A stretch of DNA of 64,000 bases from positions 1,302,001-1,366,000 of the forward strand of contig NZ_CP073092.1 of NCBI RefSeq assembly GCF_030506365.1, given 5' to 3'. Source of the DNA: Corynebacterium tuberculostearicum (lineage in GTDB: Bacteria; Actinomycetota; Actinomycetes; Mycobacteriales; Mycobacteriaceae). Below are positions 1-9,376 of this stretch, piece after piece. How positions within the stretch are numbered: the stretch's first letter is position 1; the number at the start of each line of letters is the position of its first letter. A program made the translations under genes and the position numbers. The notes beneath the pieces were generated by a model, which was given only the letters and a program-made list of their open reading frames with translations, made no database searches and had not been told where the DNA came from.

Positions 1-1035
<1,035 letters not shown>

Positions 1036-1062
1036 GAATAAAAAGCGGCGTCTGCAGCGCAG

Positions 1063-1100
1063 ACCCACGGTGAACAGGCATGTTTACCGTGGGTTTTGCC
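1063..1100 (+). terminator. Terminator after ilvC
   Basis: A 14-bp stem (ACCCACGGTGAACA paired with TGTTTACCGTGGGT, one G-U pair) and a 4-nt loop are followed by a T-rich tract. It lies 28 bp after the ilvC stop. Confidence 0.85.
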
Positions 1101-1147
1101 TTATTTGTGTCAGGTAAAACTCCGGTGCGGGGAGTAGGATGAGGGCC

Positions 1148-2938
1148 ATGGGCTTTACGACGCCAAGCTATGATCTCAAAGACCTTTTTGCACGAATTGA
1201 TCGCGGGGATATCCAGTTACCTGACTTCCAGCGCAGCTATGCCTGGGATGAAGATCGTATTCGATCTCTTATTGTTTCCGTGCTGCGCGGTTATCCCATC
1301 GGCGCGCTCATGGCTCTTGACACCCGAAACGAAAAGATGCGCTTTCGTCCCCGTGCCCTTGCGGGCGCACCTGACACTGGCGTCGACCCCGGCTTGCTCC
1401 TTTTAGACGGGCAGCAGCGCCTGACCACCCTGTATCACTGCTTCAACGGCGAGGGCTTTGTAGATACCACTGACTTCCGCAAGAAGAAGATTCACCGCCG
1501 CTTCTTTATCGATATTCGCGCAGCCGTACGCGGCAATCTTATGCCGGATGATGCCATCTTCGCGGTCAATCAAGACGGCAAGATTTGCTCGCACTTCGCA
1601 CCGGCAATCGAGAGCGATATCCTAACGCGCGAAGATGCGCTAGAGAATATGTGCATTCCCGTGGCTTCTCTGCTAAGTGAAGACGGCGTCGGTATGCTTT
1701 TTGAACTTGCGGCGACCAAGCAGGAATACAGCGCGGAACTGGCGGCCTTCAATAATCGCATCATTCGGCCATTGTCCGGTTATGACCTGCCAATGATTCG
1801 ACTTTCCCGCGAGACGGAGCGAGCCGGCATCGGCTCGATTTTTGCCCAAGCGAACTCGGCCGGCTTGCAGATGGACGTGTTCGATCTGCTCACTGCCGTC
1901 TTTGCCTCTGAGGACCCCAGCTTCCACTTGGCCGCTGATTGGCAAGAAGTGGAAAAGGATCTGCGTAAGTCCCCAGCCTTGGATGGAATTGGGCGCACCG
2001 AGTTCCTCTCTGCAGTATCGCTTCTGGTCTCCGGTGAAAAGGGCTGTGCAGGTGGCCAGCGCGAGGATATCTTGAAGTTGTCTTTGGCAGAGTATAAGTC
2101 GGCAGCCAATGATCTGCGCATCACCTTCCGCGAGGTATCAGAGTTCTTGGCGCAGCGCTGCATCCTCAGCATGGATCAGGTTCCGTTCAATGAGCAGATT
2201 GTTCCCCTGGCAGTCATTATCGCCCGCTTGGCCAAGCGCGGGGGAGCGCTTTCTACCGAGCAGTCCTGGAACCGCATCAACCAATGGTTCTGGTGTGGCG
2301 TCTTTGGCGAGCTCTATGGCTCTTCTGCAGTACAGCTGCGCGCAGCTCGCGACGTGGATGAGGTCACCGAATGGGTAGCGGGTGCAACGGATGAGACGCC
2401 GAAGACCGTCGCTGATGCCACCTTCCGTGAATCCCGGCTGCTTTCCGTGGATGACAAAGATGGCGTATGGCACGGACTCTATGCCCTCCTCATGGCGCGC
2501 GGCGCGAAGGACTGGCGCACTGGAAAGGCCTTCACTCGGCATACCTTTGAAGAGCTCAAGCCAGGCTTTTTCCCTGTGTTCCCGCTAAATTGGTGCAAGC
2601 GTCACGGAGTGGATCCCGTCTTGGCTGAGTCGGTGATGAACTACACCCCGATGGGCAAACGAACCGAGGTAGTGCTCGACGGTTTCGCCCCCAACCGCTA
2701 CCTACCTCGCGTTCAGTCCAAGTCCATCATGGAAGATGCGCAATTTGATGAGGTGCTAGCATCCCACGAAATGAACCTGGATTTCCTGCGCGCATCACAG
2801 CCGCGTGAATTCCTTGCGGACCGCCGTCACCGTTTCTTGGGCATCGTGGAATATGCTTTAGGTAAACCCGTTATCCGCGATGTGGATGAAGCAAACCTTT
2901 TTGGTGGAGAGGAAGGTCCGCAAGCTTTTGATCGCTAA
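1148..2938 (+). CDS. DUF262 (GmrS-like) domain protein with degenerate HNH-like tail
   Basis: Cytosolic protein of 596 residues. The N-terminal DUF262 domain is clear: LPDFQRSYAWDEDRI near residue 26 and LLLDGQQRLTTLYH near residue 84. DUF262 is the ParB-like nucleotide-hydrolysing part of GmrSD type IV restriction systems and of many defence proteins. In related proteins the C-terminus is an HNH nuclease with a HHIFPK-type motif. Here the equivalent stretch (residues 474-483) reads FFPVFPLNWC, so both histidines appear to be lost. The start is the second ATG: TAGGAT ends 7 nt before it, as for other leaderless genes here. No restriction or methylation partner is adjacent. It might be a standalone defence or regulatory NTPase; the function is not known. 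Confidence 0.75.
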   Translation: MGFTTPSYDLKDLFARIDRGDIQLPDFQRSYAWDEDRIRSLIVSVLRGYPIGALMALDTRNEKMRFRPRALAGAPDTGVDPGLLLLDGQQRLTTLYHCFNGEGFVDTTDFRKKKIHRRFFIDIRAAVRGNLMPDDAIFAVNQDGKICSHFAPAIESDILTREDALENMCIPVASLLSEDGVGMLFELAATKQEYSAELAAFNNRIIRPLSGYDLPMIRLSRETERAGIGSIFAQANSAGLQMDVFDLLTAVFASEDPSFHLAADWQEVEKDLRKSPALDGIGRTEFLSAVSLLVSGEKGCAGGQREDILKLSLAEYKSAANDLRITFREVSEFLAQRCILSMDQVPFNEQIVPLAVIIARLAKRGGALSTEQSWNRINQWFWCGVFGELYGSSAVQLRAARDVDEVTEWVAGATDETPKTVADATFRESRLLSVDDKDGVWHGLYALLMARGAKDWRTGKAFTRHTFEELKPGFFPVFPLNWCKRHGVDPVLAESVMNYTPMGKRTEVVLDGFAPNRYLPRVQSKSIMEDAQFDEVLASHEMNLDFLRASQPREFLADRRHRFLGIVEYALGKPVIRDVDEANLFGGEEGPQAFDR

Positions 2939-3833
2939 ATCTGTGCGCTTGGCCGCTACAGTGCTTGTTGCTTCCCTAGCGCTAGCAGCCTGTGGCACTC
3001 CGGTCACAGAATCCAAGCTGGTCAGGCGCGGTCTGTCCGATTTGGATGAGTCCGAAATTGATCTCAGCAAGGCCAAGGCGGAAAACCAAAACCGTCTTAT
3101 TGATCCGAAATTTGATGGCAAGTTGGTCATTGTTAATGACCCCATTGGAATTGAAGCCAGCCGCCTATTTTTTGAAGATTCGGATTCGCTTGTCCTTTTT
3201 TCCCCGGATGATAAATCCATTCTTCGTGCAGCAACCTTGGCGGTAAACCAGCATTTGCCGGCGGTGCAGTATGACGATGCTAGGCGTTTGGAAATCCATA
3301 AGCTGCTCACGGACTTGGGAGTAAGTCGCCTGGTGGTAGTCGGTGACGTGCCGTGGACGGAAACCTCTGGTGAATTCAGCGTGATCAAGGATCCAGGAAC
3401 GCATAGGGCACTAGGGGAGTTCACGGCATTCCAGTATGGTTCCAAGGTGGTAGCCTCGCCGGAGCAGATGGTAAAGGATATCGCACGGCTGGATAAGACT
3501 CCCCATATGGAGCTGCGTCCTGCCTGGGTGCCGTATGAAGGCGAACTTGATGCTGGCGAGGAAAAGAATCAACCCATCCCAGCACAGTCCCGCAGGGACG
3601 GCCAGATGGCGCCAAATATTGTTGCCACTAAGGATAGCCCCATCGCAAACGTCATTACTGCGGCAGCCTACGGCGGAAGAGTTTTGGTCATGCCGACTGC
3701 CGATCCGCTAGCGGATAAGCACAGCATGGCTGCTGTAGCGGGCCTGGAGGACGGCACCTTAGTAGCCTTGGGGCCGGAATTCGGTCGAGTGAAAGAATTT
3801 AAGGCAAAAATCAAGCAGGGCACTCCTGACTGA
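2904..3833 (+). CDS. Putative lipoprotein of unknown function, CWB2-like
   Basis: Exported lipoprotein. A basic n-region, a hydrophobic stretch and the lipobox SLALAAC are followed by about 280 mostly hydrophilic residues. Two halves resemble the putative cell-wall-binding repeat 2 fold: an LVLFSPDDKSILRAATLAV stretch, and later GGRVLVMPTADPLADKHSMAAVAGL with an alternating Ala/Leu/Gly pattern. The start is uncertain. The frame is open from ATG 2880, but that would overlap the DUF262 gene by 59 bp. GTG 2904, TTG 2928 (GGAAGG 11 nt upstream) and GTG 2943 are all possible. C. glutamicum also has an unknown gene near serA. The cell-wall role is inference only. Confidence 0.7.
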   Translation: MERKVRKLLIAKSVRLAATVLVASLALAACGTPVTESKLVRRGLSDLDESEIDLSKAKAENQNRLIDPKFDGKLVIVNDPIGIEASRLFFEDSDSLVLFSPDDKSILRAATLAVNQHLPAVQYDDARRLEIHKLLTDLGVSRLVVVGDVPWTETSGEFSVIKDPGTHRALGEFTAFQYGSKVVASPEQMVKDIARLDKTPHMELRPAWVPYEGELDAGEEKNQPIPAQSRRDGQMAPNIVATKDSPIANVITAAAYGGRVLVMPTADPLADKHSMAAVAGLEDGTLVALGPEFGRVKEFKAKIKQGTPD

Positions 3834-3844
3834 ACTACACTTCC

Positions 3845-3867
3845 TTGACACGCGGACAACCCGCGTG
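3845..3867 (+). promoter_or_regulatory. Candidate serA promoter with operator-like inverted repeat
   Basis: TTGACA at 3845-3850 overlaps a perfect 7-bp inverted repeat, CACGCGG-5 nt-CCGCGTG (3849-3867). The repeat would fill the spacer between the -35 and -10 regions. No T-run follows, which argues against a plain terminator. Confidence 0.4.
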
Positions 3868-3896
3868 CACCGCATTTCACTTAAGCGAAGGAAGAT

Positions 3897-5483
3897 ATGT
3901 CGAAGCCGGTAGTCCTTATTGCCGATAAATTAGCCCAGTCCACGGTTACGGCCTTGGGGGACTCTGTTGAGGTCCGTTGGGTGGATGGGCCGAACCGTGC
4001 CGAGCTCCTCGCGGCGGTTCCGGAGGCCGAGGCTTTGCTGGTGCGCTCTGCCACAACCGTTGATGCAGAGGTATTGGAAGCGGCCACAAAGCTCAAGATT
4101 GTGGGCCGTGCCGGAGTGGGGCTGGACAATGTCGATATTCCAACGGCCACAGACAAGGGCGTCATGGTGGTCAACGCGCCGACATCTAATATTCACTCTG
4201 CGTGTGAACAGGCAATTGCACTGCTCTTAGCGACGGCGCGCCAGATACCAGCGGCCGACCAGTCCCTGCGCGAAGGGGAGTGGAAGCGTTCTTCTTTCAA
4301 GGGCGTAGAGGTCTATGGAAAGACCATCGGCATTGTTGGCTTTGGTCACATTGGCCAGCTCTTTGCCCAGCGACTGAATTCCTTTGAGACGACCATCATC
4401 GCGCACGATCCCTATGCCAACCCGGCTCGCGCGGCAGCGTTGGGCGTGGAATTAGTAGAGCTAGAAGAGCTGATGTCGCGTTCCGATTTCGTGACCATTC
4501 ACTTGCCAAAGACTCCGGAGACAGCCGGAATGTTTGATAGGGAACTTTTGGCCAAGGCGAAGCCGGGACAGATTCTCATTAACGCTGCGCGAGGCGGTTT
4601 GGTAGATGAAGCGGCCCTGGCTGAGTCCATTGAGTCGGGACATCATCGAGGTGCGGGCTTTGACGTTTATGCCACGGAACCGTGCACTGATTCTCCGCTC
4701 TTTAAGCTGCCGCAAGTCACCGTGTCCCCGCACCTAGGCGCCTCCACTGTAGAAGCCCAGGACCGTGCGGGAACCGATGTAGCGGAGTCTGTCTTGAAGG
4801 CGCTTGAAGGAGAGTTTGTGCCGGATGCGGTCAACGTCTCTGGCGGGGCAGTGAGAGAAGAGGTTGCTGGTTGGTTGGACCTCGCCCGCAAGCTAGGACT
4901 TACTGCTGGCCGCCTTTTGGGACAAGCCCCCGTTGCCGTCGAGGTGGAGGCCTGTGGCGAGTTGTCTACCGAAGACGTGGAAGTGCTAGGACTTTCTGCC
5001 GTCCGGGGTCTGTTTAGCGGCGTGACTTCGGAGCCGGTGACCTTTGTCAATGCAATGCAGATCGCGCATAGTCGTGGGGTAGAGGTTGAGGTATCTACTA
5101 ATGCGGAGTCCAAGGGGCACCGCTCTTCCCTGCAGGTGAAGGTTATTGGTGCTGATGGCGAGGTCTCCTCGCTCACCGGCGCGCTTATCGGCATCGATGG
5201 AACCGAAAAGTTCATTCGCATCAACGGCCGCGGCGTAGATATGCGTGCTACCGGCCGCAACCTCTTCTTCCGCTACGCGGACGCCCCAGGTGCACTGGGA
5301 ACGGTGGGTACCAAGTTGGGTGCTGCGGGAATCAATATCGTCGCGGCTGCACTTACGCACGGTAAACAGGAATCTGATGCTGTGCTGATTCTGCGCGTGG
5401 AGGCCGAGGTACCAGAGCATCTCATCGCCGAAATTAATGCGGCCTTGGGTGCTGAATGCGAACAGTTGAACATGGAAGCATAA
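3897..5483 (+). CDS. serA: D-3-phosphoglycerate dehydrogenase SerA
   Basis: Oxidises 3-phosphoglycerate to 3-phosphohydroxypyruvate with NAD, the first step of serine synthesis. At 528 residues it is the long actinobacterial form. Order: catalytic domain start (GRAGVGLDNVDI near 65-76), NAD-binding core with GFGHIGQ near 148, catalytic Arg in NAARGG near 232 and catalytic His in SPHLGAST near 279. The ASB intervening domain (about 320-450) and a C-terminal ACT domain (about 455-528), which binds serine in homologues, follow. The GAAGGAAG ribosome-binding site lies 2-3 nt before the ATG. A terminator follows. Confidence 0.97.
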   Translation: MSKPVVLIADKLAQSTVTALGDSVEVRWVDGPNRAELLAAVPEAEALLVRSATTVDAEVLEAATKLKIVGRAGVGLDNVDIPTATDKGVMVVNAPTSNIHSACEQAIALLLATARQIPAADQSLREGEWKRSSFKGVEVYGKTIGIVGFGHIGQLFAQRLNSFETTIIAHDPYANPARAAALGVELVELEELMSRSDFVTIHLPKTPETAGMFDRELLAKAKPGQILINAARGGLVDEAALAESIESGHHRGAGFDVYATEPCTDSPLFKLPQVTVSPHLGASTVEAQDRAGTDVAESVLKALEGEFVPDAVNVSGGAVREEVAGWLDLARKLGLTAGRLLGQAPVAVEVEACGELSTEDVEVLGLSAVRGLFSGVTSEPVTFVNAMQIAHSRGVEVEVSTNAESKGHRSSLQVKVIGADGEVSSLTGALIGIDGTEKFIRINGRGVDMRATGRNLFFRYADAPGALGTVGTKLGAAGINIVAAALTHGKQESDAVLILRVEAEVPEHLIAEINAALGAECEQLNMEA

Positions 5484-5507
5484 GGCTGCGGACTGCAACA
5501 GAATCTC

Positions 5508-5555
5508 AACCCGCGTGGTGCTAGGTAATTTCCTGCGCTACGCGGGTTTGTTTTG
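5508..5555 (+). terminator. Terminator after serA
   Basis: AACCCGCGT (5508-5516) pairs with ACGCGGGTT (5540-5548), followed by TGTTTT. Confidence 0.75.
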
Positions 5556-5600
5556 GTAGGGTAATCCCATATCCACTCTGTGAGAAAGTAATCCTACATA

Positions 5601-6620
5601 ATGAAACTTGCGGTGATTGGCGGCGACGGGATTGGACCAGAAGTGACAGCCGAGGCACTCAAGGTGCTGCGAGCGGTTCGCTCCGATATCGAAACCACCG
5701 AGTATGACCTCGGTGCGCGGCGTTATCTGCGCAATGGGGAGCTTCTTGCGGACGCTGACTTGAAGAGCCTGCGAGAACACGATGCGATCCTGTTGGGGGC
5801 GATCGGCGCCCCAGGTGAGGTGCCGCCGGGCGTGCTGGAGCGGGGGCTGTTGCTTAAGATGCGGTTTGCGCTGGATCATCACGTGAACCTGCGTCCCTCT
5901 AAGCTCTATCCCACCGCTTCCTCCCCGCTGGCTGAACCGGGCGATATTGATTTCGTTGTGGTGCGCGAAGGTACCGAGGGTTTGTACTGCGGAAACGGCG
6001 GCACTTTGCGGGAAGGTACTGAGCATGAGGTAGCCAGTGAGGTATCGCAAAATACCCGCTTCGGCGTGGAGCGTGTAGTGCGCGATGCGTTTGCGCGAGC
6101 AGCGCAGCGCCATAAGCATCTGACCTTGGTGCACAAGACAAATGTCTTGGTCAATGCTGGTGGTTTGTGGCAACGCACTGTTAATGAAGTCGCCGCCGAG
6201 TTTCCAGAGGTTGAGGTGGATTATCAGCATATTGATGCGGCGACCATTTATATGGTGACCGATCCGGCGCGCTATGACGTCATTGTCACCGATAACCTTT
6301 TCGGAGATATTCTCACCGATTTGGCGGGCGCGGTAACCGGCGGCATCGGCCTTGCTGCCTCCGGAAACATCGATGCCTCTGGCGCGAATCCTTCCATGTT
6401 CGAGCCGGTGCACGGTTCTGCGCCAGATATTGCGGGAAAGGGGATTGCAGATCCAACGGCGGCAATCTTGTCCGCCGCCATGCTGCTTCGCCACGTAGGC
6501 GATGAGTCCAACGCCCAGCGGATTGAGGATGCTGTGGCACAAGATGTTGCGCACCGCGGCGATGGGCCGCTAAAGACCGTCGAAGTCGGTGACCGAATCG
6601 CCCAGCTTCTCGTCGCATAG
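5601..6620 (+). CDS. leuB: 3-isopropylmalate dehydrogenase LeuB
   Basis: NAD-dependent oxidative decarboxylation of 3-isopropylmalate to 2-oxoisocaproate, the third step of leucine synthesis. The 339 residues span the whole isocitrate/isopropylmalate dehydrogenase family. Visible motifs are GGDGIGPEV at the N-terminus, NLRPSKLYP (substrate arginine region) near 97, HKTNVL near 179 (catalytic Lys), [12 protein letters not shown] near 230 (metal Asp) and [14 protein letters not shown] near 272 (NAD loop). AGAAAG lies upstream of the ATG. leuC and leuD are about 23 kb away, behind ltbR. Confidence 0.97.
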   Translation: MKLAVIGGDGIGPEVTAEALKVLRAVRSDIETTEYDLGARRYLRNGELLADADLKSLREHDAILLGAIGAPGEVPPGVLERGLLLKMRFALDHHVNLRPSKLYPTASSPLAEPGDIDFVVVREGTEGLYCGNGGTLREGTEHEVASEVSQNTRFGVERVVRDAFARAAQRHKHLTLVHKTNVLVNAGGLWQRTVNEVAAEFPEVEVDYQHIDAATIYMVTDPARYDVIVTDNLFGDILTDLAGAVTGGIGLAASGNIDASGANPSMFEPVHGSAPDIAGKGIADPTAAILSAAMLLRHVGDESNAQRIEDAVAQDVAHRGDGPLKTVEVGDRIAQLLVA

Positions 6621-6798
6621 AGGTGGGCTTCTTGTGCTGGGCGCTTGCCGACGCCCCAAGTGTCCAGCGTTTCCTAGCGTAGTCGGCACTGGGGTTAGTA
6701 ACGGTGAGTAAGGGGCAACGACGATTTACTCAAATTAACTAATTAACACCGTATCCTTTGCACACATGTGAAGGTGGCTATTGAGTAGGATTGCCGCT

Positions 6799-7608
6799 AT
6801 GCGTTTAGGACGAATTGCACACCCCGAAGGAATCTGTTTTGCCATTATCGATGGGCCAAAAGACGCCCCAATGGAAGAGTTGGTAGCAAAGGAAATTGCT
6901 GGCACGCCCTTCACCCCGCCGGAGCCAACCGGCCGTGAGTGGAAGCTTAACGAGGTTCGCCTCTTGGCGCCGACCCTTCCCACCAAGGTGGTAGCGCTTG
7001 GACGCAACTATGCGGACCACGTTGCCGAGGTTTTCAAAAAGTCTGCCGATAGCCTGCCTCCCACCATCTTCATCAAGCCATCTACCGCGGTCATTGGCCC
7101 GGATGCAGCGATCAAGATCCCGGACTACGCCACCAACGTCGAGTTTGAGGGCGAGCTTGCCGTGGTCATTTCTAAGCCGTCGAAGAATATCAAGGCCGAG
7201 AACTGGAAAGACCACGTGCTGGGCTATACCATCTGTAACGACGTTTCCTCCCGCGACCTGCAGTTTAAGGATGGTCAATGGGCTCGTGCCAAGGGGATTG
7301 ACACTTTCTGCCCGCTCGGCCCGTGGATCGAAACCGATCTGGATAGCTTGAATCTAGACGATCAGAAGATTAATGCGTATCTGACGCACGAGGGTTCTCG
7401 CGAGCAAAAGCAGGATTCCAATACGGACCAGATGATCGTGAAGATGGGCGGCATTTTGGAGGAGATCTCCGCTGCCTATACCTTGCTGCCTGGTGATGTC
7501 ATCACCACCGGCTCCCCGGCTGGCACCGCTCCTATGGTCCCAGGTGACACCATCGAGATCGAGATCCCGGGCCTCGGCACCCTGCGCAATACCATCCACC
7601 GTGCGTAA
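6799..7608 (+). CDS. odx: Oxaloacetate decarboxylase, FAH family (Odx)
   Basis: Fumarylacetoacetate-hydrolase-fold enzyme of 269 residues. The metal site is visible as VEFEGELAVVI (E-x-E) and the Asp of NDVSSRDLQF; GSPAGTAPM forms a C-terminal loop. The sequence and its position after leuB and before gltX match C. glutamicum cg1458 (Odx), shown to decarboxylate oxaloacetate to pyruvate; I recognise this from memory. The ATG at 6799 is preferred over TTG 6781 because TAGGAT ends exactly 7 nt before it, suggesting a leaderless transcript. Its last 8 nt overlap the next gene, so the two are probably coupled. A different FAH-type substrate cannot be excluded. Confidence 0.85.
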   Translation: MRLGRIAHPEGICFAIIDGPKDAPMEELVAKEIAGTPFTPPEPTGREWKLNEVRLLAPTLPTKVVALGRNYADHVAEVFKKSADSLPPTIFIKPSTAVIGPDAAIKIPDYATNVEFEGELAVVISKPSKNIKAENWKDHVLGYTICNDVSSRDLQFKDGQWARAKGIDTFCPLGPWIETDLDSLNLDDQKINAYLTHEGSREQKQDSNTDQMIVKMGGILEEISAAYTLLPGDVITTGSPAGTAPMVPGDTIEIEIPGLGTLRNTIHRA

Positions 7609-8176
7609 CCCAAGCCACCACGAACACCGCGGCTACGTGCCCACCTCCGAGGAAATGGAGGAACGCTACCAGAGTACTGAGCGGGTGTGGTCGGGCAATC
7701 CCAATGCGACCCTTGTCGATTACGCCGCGGGGCTTAAGCCCGGTACCGCCCTCGACATTGGGTGCGGGGAAGGTGCGGATGCGCTCTGGCTAAAGAACCA
7801 CGGCTGGGATGTCTTGGGCATTGATTTCGCCCCGACTGCCGTCGCACGCACTAGGGCCCGCGGTGTCGCGGCGCAGGTCGCAACGTTTAGTGACTTTAGC
7901 CATGAGCCCTTTGACTTGGTCAGCGTCCACTATGGCGGGGTACGCGCCACGCCAGAAGAGGTGGAGAAGCTAGAGCGTTTGGTGGCTCCAGGCGGAACAC
8001 TGCTCTTTGTCCATCACGATATGGAGTCGGCTGAGATAGCGATGCCCGAATGGCTAGCGGAGAATCTGCAAGAGCTAGAGGCCGTCGAGCTGACCCGCCG
8101 CGAGCGCCACCTGACAGAAGGCGCCGGTGCGCACCACCGCAGCGACGTCGTGCTCGTCGCCAAGCGTGCAGCCTAG
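7601..8176 (+). CDS. SAM-dependent methyltransferase
   Basis: Class I methyltransferase of 191 residues with motif I ALDIGCGEGADALWL near residue 48, an acidic residue after strand 2 (VLGIDFAPTA), and a motif-IV-like LVSVHYGGV. It resembles the TehB/UbiE-like small methyltransferases; the substrate is unknown. The GTG start overlaps the odx stop by 8 nt, which points to translational coupling. The stop TAG forms the palindrome CTAG with the stop of the convergent isochorismate synthase. Confidence 0.85.
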   Translation: MRNPSHHEHRGYVPTSEEMEERYQSTERVWSGNPNATLVDYAAGLKPGTALDIGCGEGADALWLKNHGWDVLGIDFAPTAVARTRARGVAAQVATFSDFSHEPFDLVSVHYGGVRATPEEVEKLERLVAPGGTLLFVHHDMESAEIAMPEWLAENLQELEAVELTRRERHLTEGAGAHHRSDVVLVAKRAA

Positions 8177-9276
8177 AGGCTGAGCGCCTTCAAAATGGTG
8201 CGCAGCTTGGCTGTGGTTTCTTCCAGTTCGGCCTGGGCGTCGGAATCGCCCACAATGCCACCGCCGGCCCAAGCACGCGCCGATAGCCCATCGCCGGCTA
8301 CTTCTGCGCAGCGGATGGCTACCATGTACTCGCCGTCGCCGGAGCTATCGCACCAGCCGACTGCTCCGGCATAAAATCCACGGTCCGTTTCTGCCGTCTC
8401 AATGAGAGCTTGGGCGGCCTCTGCAGGGGTGCCACAGATGGCCGGTGTGGGGTGTGCTGCCAAGGCAAGTTCAAGAGCGGTCAAGTCTTTATCCTTGAGC
8501 GTTCCGGAAATCGGCGTGCCAAGGTGCCACATCTCATTGGTGCTAATAAGTTGCGGGGCGTCCGGGATGTCTAGCCGCTCGCATAATGGGCTAAGCACCC
8601 GGCGCAGGTGTTCCACTACAAAGGAATGCTCGTGGAGATCCTTGGCAGAATGCAAGAGATCTTGGCCTGCGATGTGATCCTCAGCCGCTGTGGCGCGGCG
8701 CGGTGACGATCCGGCCAAGGGGAAAGCAGACACCGTCGAGCCCTGACGCTTGACCAAAACCTCTGGGGAAGAACCAACCAGCATCGCGCCCGGCCGGCCG
8801 GCGGGGGAGAGATCGGCGATGAACCCATCGCGGTTAGCGGAAAGGTCGATAAGGCGCGCCGCGACCAGGCGCGGATCAATAGCCTCAGGAAATTCGATAT
8901 CTACGGCGCGGGCCAAAACCACCTTGTCCAGTTTGGAGGTCTCGATGGTACCGATGGCTGCCTCTACGCGGCGTAGGTGCTCTTCGGGTTCCGGATCGAA
9001 TCCGACCACTCGCGAGTTTAGGCTTTTATTGCGGTAGTAGGCGTGCGGCTCCAAGGGGCCCTCTTCGCGGATGATGGCCTCCGGCACCGTCAGTGCAGCG
9101 GGCGTGTCAGAGTCGAACGGAATCGCGCCGACCACCATGTCTACATCCTTGCTACGCAGGGCGGAAATTGCCGCGGCGGTGTCATTAAAAGTGTGGCGCG
9201 CACCTTGGGTACGGACAGACCCCGTTGCTCGCGAAAGCAAAAAATCGGGGGCGGTGCTTGGTCTGTCTTCGTGCAT
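8173..9276 (-). CDS. Isochorismate synthase (MenF/EntC family)
   Basis: Isomerises chorismate to isochorismate for menaquinone or a catecholate siderophore. The 367 residues are almost entirely the chorismate-binding domain. Motifs: LDKVVLARAV (catalytic Lys region), GSSPEVLVKR, FPLAGSSPRR, VEHLRRVLSPLC, GTPISGTL, HPTPAICGTP and RGFYAGAVGW with GDGEYMVAIR (Mg ligands). An amide-accepting anthranilate synthase is less likely because no TrpE-type N-domain or partner glutaminase is present. TAAGCT lies 8 nt before the ATG, suggesting a leaderless transcript. No other men or ent gene is adjacent. Confidence 0.88.
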   Translation of the reverse strand: MHEDRPSTAPDFLLSRATGSVRTQGARHTFNDTAAAISALRSKDVDMVVGAIPFDSDTPAALTVPEAIIREEGPLEPHAYYRNKSLNSRVVGFDPEPEEHLRRVEAAIGTIETSKLDKVVLARAVDIEFPEAIDPRLVAARLIDLSANRDGFIADLSPAGRPGAMLVGSSPEVLVKRQGSTVSAFPLAGSSPRRATAAEDHIAGQDLLHSAKDLHEHSFVVEHLRRVLSPLCERLDIPDAPQLISTNEMWHLGTPISGTLKDKDLTALELALAAHPTPAICGTPAEAAQALIETAETDRGFYAGAVGWCDSSGDGEYMVAIRCAEVAGDGLSARAWAGGGIVGDSDAQAELEETTAKLRTILKALSL

Positions 9277-9376
9277 GGGGATCTAGCTTAGTGCCTTGGG
9301 CTTTTCTTACAGAATTGAGTGTGCACTGGGCGTGTAAACAGTGAATCAAGTGAAGGATGTGGTTAATTTTAACCTT

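Noticed and set aside
5538..6554. Long minus-strand open frame of 338 codons opposite leuB
   Set aside because: Composition is His/Arg/Gln-rich without any domain pattern, and leuB on the plus strand is complete. It is a shadow.
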